From: Thermoplasmata archaeon
Lineage (GTDB): Archaea; Thermoplasmatota; B47-G6; B47-G6B; 47-G6
Direction: 5' to 3'
Length of the DNA stretch: 6,287 nucleotides
NCBI GenBank assembly: GCA_003663565.1
Contig: QMTT01000059.1
Location: forward strand, 1 to 6,287
Part shown: positions 1 to 6,080 of the stretch, one piece after another
Numbering within the stretch: position 1 is the stretch's first letter
How the letters are laid out: each line of letters starts with the position of its first letter
Made by a program: the position numbers and the translations under genes
The notes under the pieces: model-generated
Databases searched by the model: none
Seen by the model: only the letters and a program-made list of their open reading frames with translations
Told to the model about the DNA's origin: nothing

Positions 1-586
1 CTACCTGGTCATGTGTCACATATATAGCAGTTATCCCAAGGTCTCTCTGTAGTCTCTTCAACTCCGCTCTTATGTAGAGCCTGAGGAGAGCATCGAGGTT
101 ACTTAGAGGCTCGTCAAGAAGGAGGACACTTGGCTCCTTTACTAGAGCTCTTGCTAGGGCTACTCTCTGTTGCTGACCTCCTGAGAGCTGTGCAGGATAC
201 CTCTCAAGAAGGTTCTCAATGTGTAGCATCTTTGCGATCTCTCTAACCTTTTTGTCGATTTCATCCTGAGGCCTTTTCTGTATCCTTAGAGGAAACGCTA
301 TGTTTTCATATACTGTCATGTGGGGGTATAACGCGTAGTTCTGAAATACCAAACCGACGTTCCTCTCGCTTGGTGGCATCTCCGTAACGTCGACGTCATC
401 AAAATATATGCGACCTGATGTGGGTTTGTATATCCCAGATATGAGATAAAGGAGAGTCGTCTTCCCACTACCCGATGGTCCTAGAAGCACCCAGAACTCT
501 CCATCATTCACCTTAAATGACGCTTCATTAACAGCAATGACTCTTCCGAACTTCTTTGTGACATTGTCAAGCGTTATATTGACCAA
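1..586 (-). CDS. CUT1-type sugar ABC transporter, ATP-binding protein (MalK-like), partial
   Basis: This is the ATPase that drives the importer encoded just upstream. It would sit as a dimer on the cytoplasmic face of the two permeases. The first 195 codons are visible and the C-terminus is cut by the window edge. Motifs are complete: Walker A GPSGSGKT (residues 36-43), Q-loop FQN (81-83), signature LSGGQQQ (134-140), Walker B LLLDEP (155-160), D-loop SNLD (162-165) and switch histidine in THDQ (191-194). The phrase NYALYPHMTVYENIAFPL (83-100) is typical of the MalK/UgpC/MsmK group. Those proteins run to about 350-375 residues, so the C-terminal TOBE regulatory domain should lie outside. The start is TTG: in-frame TGA and TAG codons stand directly before it, and the Shine-Dalgarno GGGGGTGAT (592-600) is 5 nt away. 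It follows the MalG-like gene by 17 bp. The family assignment is firm. The sugar specificity is unknown. Confidence 0.95.
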   Translation of the reverse strand, partial: MVNITLDNVTKKFGRVIAVNEASFKVNDGEFWVLLGPSGSGKTTLLYLISGIYKPTSGRIYFDDVDVTEMPPSERNVGLVFQNYALYPHMTVYENIAFPLRIQKRPQDEIDKKVREIAKMLHIENLLERYPAQLSGGQQQRVALARALVKEPSVLLLDEPLSNLDALLRLYIRAELKRLQRDLGITAIYVTHDQV

Positions 587-603
587 AGCCTATCACCCCC
601 GTT

Positions 604-1521
604 TTACATTTTCACGCCACTCATAGTTGTTTGAAGCATGTATGATCTTGCAAATATGAAGAACAATATCGTTGGAAGCAAATAGAACGTTCCAGCGGCT
701 GCCACTGCAGGCAGGTGCACAATTTCTAAACTTCCTTCGGACAAAAGACTCTCTATATATGTTGCCAGCGTCTTTTCAGTCACAGGTAGGAACGTACGGA
801 CGTATATAAGATCCTCCCAGCCAGCTAAGAACGAGAAAATTGCCACTGTAGCAATTCCTGGCTTAACAAGAGGTAAAAGTATTTTGCGCCAGACGTAGAC
901 TCTTGAGGCACCGTCGACAAGAGCAGACCACTCGACCTCCCATGGGATCTTATCGAAGAATCCCTTCATGATCCATATGCTCATGGGCACCTCCAAGGCT
1001 GCCCTAGCAAAGATAACATAGGTAAAGGAATAGACCTTTAAATAATGCTCTGGAATAGACAATTTGAACGCGATGTACATCGTGTAAACAGCTATTATAA
1101 GAGCCACCCCAGGAAACGCATGAAGAAGTATAAGAAACTGCATGAGGAACTTCCTGCCTTTGAACTTCATCCTTGAGAAGGCATATCCTGACATCATGCT
1201 TGTTATAGTGACCACTGCTGAAACCCCAAGGCCTACTATCAGCGTGTTGAATATGTATCTCATGATATCCCAAAAGTTCCTCAAGACAGCCTGAGTTGTG
1301 GAGAGTCTTCCACTGAAGAACATCTTCCAGTTCTCTAATGTAAACCTTATCTCATGAACTGTCATCCCACTAAGCATTTTATTCGAGAAGCTTGAGATAA
1401 ACAGAACTGCATAGTTTATTATTATCGGTAATGAGGCAAACAGAAGTGCTAACCCTATTATAACATTTATTCTAAGCCTGCTTATTGTCTCAACGTCTTT
1501 GTACACGATCCTCTCTGCCAT
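604..1521 (-). CDS. CUT1-type sugar ABC transporter permease (MalG-like)
   Basis: This is an inner permease subunit of 305 residues, the usual MalG size (about 280-300). About six membrane segments can be seen, near residues 19-43, 90-115, 126-150, 163-185, 221-243 and 268-292. The cytoplasmic EAA loop that docks onto the ATPase is clear at 192-218: IPWEVEWSALVDGAS, then ILLPL. The protein ends in SGVKM, like the GxVKG tail of many MalG proteins, in which the C-terminus reaches toward the ATPase. The start ATG overlaps the stop of the MalF-like gene by one base (TGATG), and the GAGGTGAT ribosome site lies inside the end of that gene, so translational coupling is likely. It should pair with the 313-residue permease to form the channel. 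The sequence shows an ABC importer permease clearly. Carbohydrate import is inferred from family and gene order, and peptides or other solutes are much less likely. Confidence 0.95.
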   Translation of the reverse strand: MAERIVYKDVETISRLRINVIIGLALLFASLPIIINYAVLFISSFSNKMLSGMTVHEIRFTLENWKMFFSGRLSTTQAVLRNFWDIMRYIFNTLIVGLGVSAVVTITSMMSGYAFSRMKFKGRKFLMQFLILLHAFPGVALIIAVYTMYIAFKLSIPEHYLKVYSFTYVIFARAALEVPMSIWIMKGFFDKIPWEVEWSALVDGASRVYVWRKILLPLVKPGIATVAIFSFLAGWEDLIYVRTFLPVTEKTLATYIESLLSEGSLEIVHLPAVAAAGTFYLLPTILFFIFARSYMLQTTMSGVKM

Positions 1522-2462
1522 CAGATATCACCTCTTGGTTCTGTCATCATCTTCTCGTATCCAAGCACTTTAAGAGCAAGGATTCCCAGAAGAATTCCTA
1601 TAATAGAGAGTATAACCGCCGCAGCTGCTGCAAGACCTTGATCCTTTGCTCCGACGAATGCTGTATTAAACACGTATAATGCCCAAGGCTGTCCCCAGGA
1701 AGGGTCTACAATGCGCCATTCAACCAGAAGAAATGTATGTGCATATGACGTCAAGAGACTTAAAAGCTGCCATACGGTCACGAACGTTATGTGCCACTTC
1801 GAGAGAGGTATTAGAATCTTCCTTATTATGTGCCACGTGGACGCACCGTCAACCCTCGAGGCTATTATGAGCTCTCTTGGAATGCTCTTAAACGCTGAGT
1901 ATAGTATTATCATTCCATAACTAACTCCAACAAGACCGTTTACAAATATTATAACTGACCACGCTCCCCATGGCATGAGAGCGGGATCCATGCCTATGTC
2001 CACAGGAGCTTTTATTACACCAAGGGACATGAGTATGGAGTTCAATATTCCCAAGGTTGTTGGGTGAAGGAAGTAATACCATAACAGCGAGTAAACAGCA
2101 ACAGGCGTCATACGAGGTAATAACCATAAAACTTGATATGTTGCAGAGAGTTTCTCATCTATAAAGTAAGTAGCGAGTGCAAGTCCTAATCCTCCCAGAA
2201 CGTTTATTGTGAGTGTGAAAAGGACAAATACTATTGTCGTTAAGACGACATTTCTTGTATCAGGGTCAAACTTCAAAAGGTGGAACAGTCTGTGGTAATT
2301 CTTAACAGATACGAATTCCGTAAGATATCTTGGCACGTTCCAATTTTTCATAGGTGTGAAGCTAATGTAAACAGTTAGTGCTAAAGGAATAACATAGAAC
2401 AGGATAACAATAAATAAAGAAAGACTTAGAAAGAAAGCAATGGTACCCCGTCTCTTGAGCAT
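1521..2462 (-). CDS. CUT1-type sugar ABC transporter permease (MalF-like)
   Basis: This is the partner permease, 313 residues, of the short MalF type found in archaea and Gram-positives, without the large periplasmic loop of E. coli MalF. Hydrophobic segments lie near residues 8-33, 71-105, 112-132, 168-191, 223-245 and 277-297. The EAA loop is at 194-220: IPRELIIASRVDGAS, then ILIPL. The start is fixed by an in-frame TGA three codons upstream. The AGGTGA ribosome site (2475-2480) overlaps the stop codon of the binding-protein gene, with a rather long spacing of 12 nt; a second weak match, GTGATCC, lies closer at 2466-2472. The gene ends in the one-base overlap with the MalG-like gene. It forms half of the transmembrane channel that receives the solute from the lipoprotein. 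The call is firm and the substrate is open. Confidence 0.95.
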   Translation of the reverse strand: MLKRRGTIAFFLSLSLFIVILFYVIPLALTVYISFTPMKNWNVPRYLTEFVSVKNYHRLFHLLKFDPDTRNVVLTTIVFVLFTLTINVLGGLGLALATYFIDEKLSATYQVLWLLPRMTPVAVYSLLWYYFLHPTTLGILNSILMSLGVIKAPVDIGMDPALMPWGAWSVIIFVNGLVGVSYGMIILYSAFKSIPRELIIASRVDGASTWHIIRKILIPLSKWHITFVTVWQLLSLLTSYAHTFLLVEWRIVDPSWGQPWALYVFNTAFVGAKDQGLAAAAAVILSIIGILLGILALKVLGYEKMMTEPRGDI

Positions 2463-2479
2463 TATGGATCACGCTCACC

Positions 2480-4123
2480 TCATGGGAAGTGCCATCCTTC
2501 TGGGATTTCTCCTATAATTTCAGTGTTGTCCTTAAGATCTGGATCTGCCTCCACCTTCTGTACTACGTAGTTCACGGCATCCTCTGGTGTCATGGCTCCT
2601 CTGAGAACCTTGTCAATAGCGTCCTTTAGTATGTCTGCGAGCTTAGGATAGTACGGATGGCTCGGTGCAAAGTGCGTATAATCAAGCATGTAGCTGACAT
2701 TCGCCAGGAACTTTATATTTATCGGATCAGCAGTGCTCTTGATAATGTCTTTTATGGCATCAAGGACATTACTGCTAAGGTCAAGTTCTAAGTTGATAAG
2801 TTTGTTCGTCCAGTTCTCATCGTTAAGGAGCGCTGTGGCCTCCCTTCTCACAGGTACGTGGCCACTTATGACACTGTGAATAGCGTTTATCTCTGGGTCA
2901 CTTGCTGCTATTATGATCAGGAATGCAAGCTTATGATAAGCCTCCTTAAGCTCATCGTACTTGTCGTTGTCCTTACCAGCGTTGCTTGCGATCATCCACA
3001 TGAATGGCTGACTAAGTGTAACAGGGCTCTTTCCAGGCTCTCCCGCTGGGAAAAGTGTATAATACATCTTCGCTTGTACCTCTGCTGGTGTAAGTGGCCT
3101 GGACTCCCCTTTCTGTGGATCCTTGTAATATGCCTTTGTCTGCCACTCTGTCCACTGCCACGTACCTCCTATGTAGAAGAGCGTGTTAGATGGATTGTCC
3201 TTCTCTCCGACTACTGTTGGGTGTATCTGCTGACCCCAATCCCACGACATCATGTCCTTTGGTATGAGCCCATCTTGGGCCATTCTGTACTCTACCATGA
3301 ACCACTTGTAGAGGGCCTCCCTGTCCACTACGAGTTTTCCAGTGTTCTCATCGTATAGCCTTCCTCCAAAGGCAAAGATGAACTGCATCAGATCTGGATG
3401 CGCGCTTCCCTTACGGTGGATGACTCCCCAGTTCGCATATCCACCCTCTACTGCCTCTTTAGCCTTTTGATAGTCATCATACCATGTGAACTCTCCGTTC
3501 TTCACCTTCTCGGCAAGTCCTGTAAGGTCCCAACCCATGGCCTTTGCCACATCCTTCCTTATGTATAATGGTCTTGCCTCAGTATCCTGTGGAATTCCAT
3601 AGTACTTACCCTTGTACTTTGCAGCCTCCAGTAGTGGCGCATAGAAGTCGTCAAGGACACTTGAGTACTTATTGGCGTATTCTGTTATGTCCAAGATATA
3701 GCCCTCCTCAGCTAGGTTTGCGATGTATACATAGCTGTTTACGAAGAAGTCACCATTCGTCCCTTGTGGGACTGAACTTAAGAACTTACTATAGAGGGAT
3801 GAAAAGCTGTCCTCCCAGTAATGCTCTATCGTAATCTTCACGTTTATGTTATTGTCCTCAAAGATCTTGTTTATCCTATGAGCACCTTCCACAACCCCAT
3901 ATATTCTCATTATCGAGTTTGGATCTCCCGCTGCCCATACAGTATACTTTATTGTGCTTATTCCCTGGCTTTCAAAGAACTTACCGAGGTTTATAACATC
4001 CTCCTCGAAGTTCCCGGTGAGCTCGGGAATCTCTATGGTTCCGCCACCGCCTCCACCGACACATCCAGCTAGCACTGAAAACGCCATAACTAGAGCTAAT
4101 ATAATACCCCATCTCCTATCCAT
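2480..4123 (-). CDS. Extracellular sugar-binding lipoprotein of the ABC transporter (family 1 solute-binding protein)
   Basis: This is the first gene of the operon, a 547-residue protein that captures the solute outside the cell and hands it to the two permeases. Residues 1-20 form a signal peptide (MDRR, a hydrophobic core, then LAG) ending at lipobox cysteine 21, so the mature protein should be lipid-anchored. A run of six glycines (23-28) follows as a flexible linker, common in archaeal lipoproteins. The body has the marks of CUT1 binding proteins: GKYYGIPQDTEARPLYIRKD (172-191), an aromatic-rich segment GGTWQWTEW (319-327) of the sort that stacks on sugar rings, and HVPVRREA (422-429). 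It is about 100 residues longer than the usual 400-450. Start: ATG with AGGTGA (4130-4135) 6 nt upstream. A maltodextrin or similar oligosaccharide is a guess from gene order only. Confidence 0.92.
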   Translation of the reverse strand: MDRRWGIILALVMAFSVLAGCVGGGGGGTIEIPELTGNFEEDVINLGKFFESQGISTIKYTVWAAGDPNSIMRIYGVVEGAHRINKIFEDNNINVKITIEHYWEDSFSSLYSKFLSSVPQGTNGDFFVNSYVYIANLAEEGYILDITEYANKYSSVLDDFYAPLLEAAKYKGKYYGIPQDTEARPLYIRKDVAKAMGWDLTGLAEKVKNGEFTWYDDYQKAKEAVEGGYANWGVIHRKGSAHPDLMQFIFAFGGRLYDENTGKLVVDREALYKWFMVEYRMAQDGLIPKDMMSWDWGQQIHPTVVGEKDNPSNTLFYIGGTWQWTEWQTKAYYKDPQKGESRPLTPAEVQAKMYYTLFPAGEPGKSPVTLSQPFMWMIASNAGKDNDKYDELKEAYHKLAFLIIIAASDPEINAIHSVISGHVPVRREATALLNDENWTNKLINLELDLSSNVLDAIKDIIKSTADPINIKFLANVSYMLDYTHFAPSHPYYPKLADILKDAIDKVLRGAMTPEDAVNYVVQKVEADPDLKDNTEIIGEIPEGWHFP

Positions 4124-4129
4124 AACGTT

Positions 4130-4135
4130 TCACCT
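4130..4135 (-). promoter_or_regulatory. Ribosome binding site of the binding-protein gene
   Basis: AGGTGA on the minus strand, 6 nt before the ATG at 4121-4123. Its first three bases belong to one arm of the inverted repeat at 4133-4152, so RNA folding could limit access to it. Confidence 0.7.
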
Positions 4136-4152
4136 AAGTCTATAACCTTAGG
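4133..4152. repeat. 20-bp inverted repeat next to the start of the transporter operon
   Basis: CCTAAG (4133-4138) and CTTAGG (4147-4152) are perfect 6-bp arms around an 8-base spacer whose centre is TATA. In the leader RNA this could form a hairpin whose 3' arm takes in part of the ribosome site. In DNA it has the look of a dimeric repressor operator. Either role is inference; the symmetry itself is seen directly. Confidence 0.5.
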
Positions 4153-4260
4153 CGAATAGACAATAGGCAAAAGGTTGGGGACTAGTCTGAGATCGTCATC
4201 TGCCAGTGGCACCACAATATAAGTAGGGGCATCAAACACACGCGCGTCCTTCTAATTAAA

Positions 4261-4282
4261 ATATAATATACTTTTGAAAAGT
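4261..4282 (-). promoter_or_regulatory. Probable promoter of the transporter operon with overlapping palindrome
   Basis: On the minus strand CAAAAG (4271-4276, BRE-like) is followed by TATATTATAT (4261-4270), an archaeal TATA box. Transcription would then begin near 4240, leaving a leader of about 115 nt. A perfect 13-bp palindrome, ACTTTTGAAAAGT (4270-4282, central G), covers the BRE, where a bound repressor would block TFB. A weaker TATA-like string, CTTATATTG, at about 4217-4225 is an alternative and would give a leader of about 70 nt. Confidence 0.5.
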
Positions 4283-4353
4283 TAAATTTGTTACGGAATT
4301 TTGGCTGTTTCATAGATGGTAAAAGCGTAAAGTTTAGCGCTCACTGTCCCTCA

Positions 4354-4368
4354 CAATTCTTAAATACT
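4354..4368 (+). promoter_or_regulatory. TATA-box promoter in front of the structured RNA region
   Basis: TTAAATA at 4360-4366, preceded by CAATTC. The expected start, about 25 bp downstream, falls near 4388-4392, just where the AT-rich DNA ends and the GC-rich foldable stretch starts. It is divergent from the transporter promoter. No protein-coding frame starts downstream within range, so the promoter, if real, makes an RNA. Confidence 0.5.
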
Positions 4369-4634
4369 CTTAGGATTTATCTCATTATAGTGCAGCAGTC
4401 TCGATATGTGGATCCTAAGCCCGAATGAGGATCGCTAAAAAGCCACGAGAATGCAGGGCTCGCATGCCTCCCAAAGCCCTCCAATGAAGACCATACGGAT
4501 GGGAGCTGTGCTCCAAATGGCGTATGGCACAGAGGGAAGCTCACGATGACAATGAATCCCGGTTATAGCTAACTATAGCTGGGAAGAGGAGAACCGCTAA
4601 TGAATCACGAGCCTCCCTAATTTATCCCCTAAAG

Positions 4635-4670
4635 GCTGACCTCCTCCCTGCCGTGAGCGGCGAGGGTTTC
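4635..4670 (+). repeat. Right-end-like hairpin A (IS200/IS605/IS607 type)
   Basis: A CTGACCTCCTCCC lead-in is followed by a hairpin: CCCTGCCG (4646-4653), loop TGAG, CGGCGAGGG (4658-4666, one bulged base), then TTTCC. Layout and wording match the pyrimidine-rich lead-in plus GC hairpin that ends many archaeal TnpB-type elements. CTCCCTG (4644-4650) can instead pair with CAGGGAG (4673-4679). Confidence 0.5.
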
Positions 4671-4672
4671 CA

Positions 4673-4733
4673 CAGGGAGTGCCCTCCGTACGGTCGCCCG
4701 TGGTTCATTGGGCACGGTCAGGGGCACCCTCTG
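4673..4733 (+). repeat. Long-range inverted repeat downstream of hairpin A
   Basis: CAGGGAGTGCCC (4673-4684) pairs with GGGCACCCTCTG (4722-4733) over 12 positions with one G-U pair and one mismatch. Inside are the perfect 8-bp palindrome CCGTACGG (4686-4693) and two ACGGTC copies (4690-4695, 4714-4719). The foldable stretch thus runs past hairpin A to about 4735. Confidence 0.5.
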
Positions 4734-4769
4734 TAGCATAATATGACAGAAAGTATCAAAAACTTTATG

Positions 4770-4806
4770 CGGGCTTTCCTCCCCGCCCTGAAAGGCGGGG
4801 TTTTGC
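4770..4806 (+). repeat. Right-end-like hairpin B with T-tract
   Basis: CTTTCCT is followed by a perfect 7-bp stem CCCCGCC (4781-4787), loop CTGAAA, GGCGGGG (4794-4800), then TTTT. It resembles hairpin A in its pyrimidine-rich lead-in and in the GC arms closed by a TGAAA/TGAG-type loop. It could mark a transposon end or help end transcription of the RNA region. Archaeal termination depends mainly on the T-tract, which is short here. Confidence 0.5.
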
Positions 4807-4816
4807 AAGCAACAAT

Positions 4817-4879
4817 TTTATAAATTAATGAGAAGAAAATATGCACCAAAGAGCATCGCACTACTAATTTTATTTAAAA
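4817..4879 (+). promoter_or_regulatory. Probable promoter(s) of the glycosyltransferase gene
   Basis: TTTATAAA at 4817-4824 is a good archaeal TATA box and would start transcription near 4845, a leader of about 60 nt. A second candidate, TTTATTTAAAA at 4869-4879, would start it near 4900 and leave only a few leader bases, cutting off the ribosome site. The first therefore fits better with the GGGAGG ribosome site at 4895-4900. Confidence 0.45.
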
Positions 4880-4907
4880 CCACACTACACACTAGGGAGG
4901 GAGACAA

Positions 4908-5477
4908 ATGATTGAAGAAATACTAAAGAACACATTCAGAGCAATGCATAAAGCGACAGAACCACCCGTATCAATTATAATGCCATACAACCTTGAAAGG
5001 ATGCCCTATCCAATTTTCATGTGTGAAAACGATGAAGGAATAATTGTTTTGGGCGGGAAAAGCATAGGGCACGCACGGATTGCTGGCGCGAAGAAGGCAA
5101 AGAATGAATGGCTGATCTTCGTTGATAGCGATGCAATATACCCGCCAAACTACATACTAGAAGTAAAAGAATACATAAGGAAGCAAGGAGACAAAACACC
5201 CATAATGGCAGCGAAAAGACTAGGAGGACTATTCTCAAATCCACCAGCACACAGACTTTTTGCATACGAACACGGACTCATTGTAAGAAAAGACGTCTTC
5301 TTTGAAAAAGTTAAAGAATACCCAGAAAACGCAAAAGGACGCATGGATATCGGACCTTACTTCAGAAATGCTGTACCCATACCCGTAAAATACTACCATG
5401 GACCAACACATGGAGAGAAAACCGTACTACTAACAATACTAGGTCTAAGCATACCACTGCTCATATCAGTAAAATGA
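4908..5477 (+). CDS. Short GT-A (family 2-like) glycosyltransferase, accessory or virus-type
   Basis: This 189-residue protein probably transfers a sugar from a nucleotide-sugar donor to an unknown acceptor. Residues 21-26 (VSIIMP) are a first beta strand. Residues 51-83 hold GHARIAGAKKAKNEWLI and then FVDSDAIYPP, the helix-strand-DxD pattern of GT2 enzymes; the DSD triad (73-75) would bind the metal and nucleotide. IVRKDVF (125-131) and RMDIGPYFR (145-153) match the later acceptor-side part, where GT2 enzymes often read (E/D)D-x-x-x-R. A hydrophobic tail (about 173-187) may touch the membrane. At 189 residues it is shorter than cellular GT2 proteins (usually over 230), like the compact forms seen in archaeal viruses and plasmids. 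Start: ATG with GGGAGG (4895-4900) 7 nt before it. It stands alone, its plus strand is A-rich, unlike the ABC operon, and it lies between right-end-like hairpins B and C, which suggests acquisition. The fold call is good; the substrate is unknown. Confidence 0.75.
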   Translation: MIEEILKNTFRAMHKATEPPVSIIMPYNLERMPYPIFMCENDEGIIVLGGKSIGHARIAGAKKAKNEWLIFVDSDAIYPPNYILEVKEYIRKQGDKTPIMAAKRLGGLFSNPPAHRLFAYEHGLIVRKDVFFEKVKEYPENAKGRMDIGPYFRNAVPIPVKYYHGPTHGEKTVLLTILGLSIPLLISVK

Positions 5478-5520
5478 AACAAATCACCTAAATTTTAAAC
5501 CTCAGACAAACCGTTTCTCC

Positions 5521-5568
5521 CTCTGACCCCCTTCCCTATCCTAAAGGGCAAGGCTTGTTTTATTTTTG
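5521..5568 (+). terminator. Right-end-like hairpin C and T-tract after the glycosyltransferase
   Basis: CTGACCCCCTTCCC (from 5523) leads into a stem CCTTCCC / GGGCAAGG with one bulge around a TATCCTAAA loop, followed by TTTTATTTTT (5558-5567). The lead-in and the single-bulge stem match hairpin A more closely than chance would suggest. The T-rich run is the sort of signal that stops archaeal RNA polymerase and lies 80 bp past the glycosyltransferase stop. So this may be both a decayed transposon right end and a terminator. Confidence 0.45.
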
Positions 5569-6080
5569 TCATCTATGAATGTTCTAAGGATACCTCATGA
5601 GAGTATACCTAAGGTACAGAGGCTTACGAGTTATAAAGTTACAAAAATTCTTTCTGTCAGGAATAACAGATTTAAGGCTAGTAAAAGTCATTTTTGCAAT
5701 TTTTTAGCTATTAAAAATCATATAAAAAAGAATATTCAATGAAAACCAATATAACGAAATAAAAAATTGAAATAAGCATCTAGAACTGGTTAAACATAAC
5801 TAAGGAACATATCAAACAAGAAAAAGTTAATAACCAAACAAGGACTGCATCAAGAGCCACTTTTAAATTTTTCCTATAATTAAAATTAAACTCACACAGG
5901 AACAAACAATAATGACTAAGGATCCATAATATAATATTTTGTAGTCATTACAGGAAAAGAATCCTAGTAAACACAGAAATACTAAAAACTTGAATATAAA
6001 TACAAGTAACATTCAAAACAAACGCGCAAACAATATATCAGGCATACCAAAAAGCTTACATAGGCTATTACTATAGCAGT
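5569..6080. other. AT-rich gap without a convincing gene
   Basis: About 500 bp of very AT-rich sequence between the glycosyltransferase tail and the recombinase promoter. No RNA gene, tandem repeat or CRISPR-type array is seen. The longest notable plus-strand frame I found by eye (5575-5742, 55 codons, ATG to TGA) has no ribosome site and lysine/asparagine-rich content expected from base composition. The one clear structure is the inverted repeat at 5910-5950. It may be insertion debris or the left flank of the IS607-type element. Confidence 0.6.
5910..5950. repeat. Perfect 9-bp inverted repeat in the AT-rich gap
   Basis: TAATGACTA (5910-5918) and TAGTCATTA (5942-5950) are exact reverse complements around 23 bp of AT-rich sequence that itself contains TAATATAATATT. 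It could be a protein-binding site, a hairpin or an element end. It lies about 165 bp before the recombinase start. Confidence 0.5.

Larger units (their letters stand above)
4390..4740 (+). ncRNA. Structured RNA candidate, possibly an orphan TnpB omega-RNA / right-end relic
   Basis: No gene-sized frame exists here, but the stretch is GC-rich amid AT-rich flanks and packed with pairing arms. GATCCT 4411-4416 pairs with 4428-4433; AGGGCT 4455-4460 with 4475-4480; CCATACG 4491-4497 with 4521-4527, enclosing GGAGC/GCTCC (4502-4514). GGGAAGCTC 4534-4542 pairs with 4609-4617 (one mismatch), enclosing an 11-bp stem 4558-4568/4573-4583 that has two G-U pairs and a 4-base loop. The wobble pairs suggest selection on RNA rather than DNA symmetry. 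It continues into a right-end-like hairpin at 4646-4666 with a CTGACCTCCTCCC lead-in, as at the 3' end of archaeal TnpB elements. A short open frame (4439-4549) ending in GTEGSSR and a stop is the kind of low-complexity tail TnpB genes carry over their omega-RNA. No TnpB catalytic or zinc-finger part is present. Alternatives are an unrelated archaeal ncRNA; RNase P and SRP RNA core motifs were not recognised. Confidence 0.45.

Noticed and set aside
2858..3358. Long plus-strand open frame opposite the binding-protein gene
   Set aside because: It is the shadow of a well-supported gene on the other strand; the product is Cys/Trp/Leu-rich with no domain, and it has no promoter or ribosome site.
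4439..4549. Open frame ending in GTEGSSR inside the structured RNA region, as a separate small protein
   Set aside because: No ribosome site and no proper start; an in-frame TAA stands at 4436. It is better read as the possible leftover tail of a TnpB frame overlying the RNA.
4541..4640. Box C/D small RNA (ATGA-like and CTGA-like boxes, AATGAATC repeated at 4551-4558 and 4599-4606)
   Set aside because: The boxes do not form a proper C/D-C'/D' layout with terminal stem and 8-12 nt guide spacers; the repeat fits opposite sides of an internal loop instead.
4390..4740. RNase P RNA, SRP RNA or tRNA as the identity of the structured stretch
   Set aside because: The conserved RNase P core boxes and the SRP helix 8 motif were not recognised, and GGTTCATTGGG at about 4702-4712 lacks a cloverleaf and acceptor stem around it.
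5017..5344. Minus-strand open frames opposite the glycosyltransferase
   Set aside because: Shadow frames of the plus-strand gene, without ribosome site or recognisable motifs.
5575..5742. A 55-codon plus-strand open frame (ATG to TGA) in the AT-rich gap
   Set aside because: No ribosome site, no recognisable motif, and a Lys/Asn/Ile-rich product expected from AT-rich DNA. Frames of this length arise by chance here.
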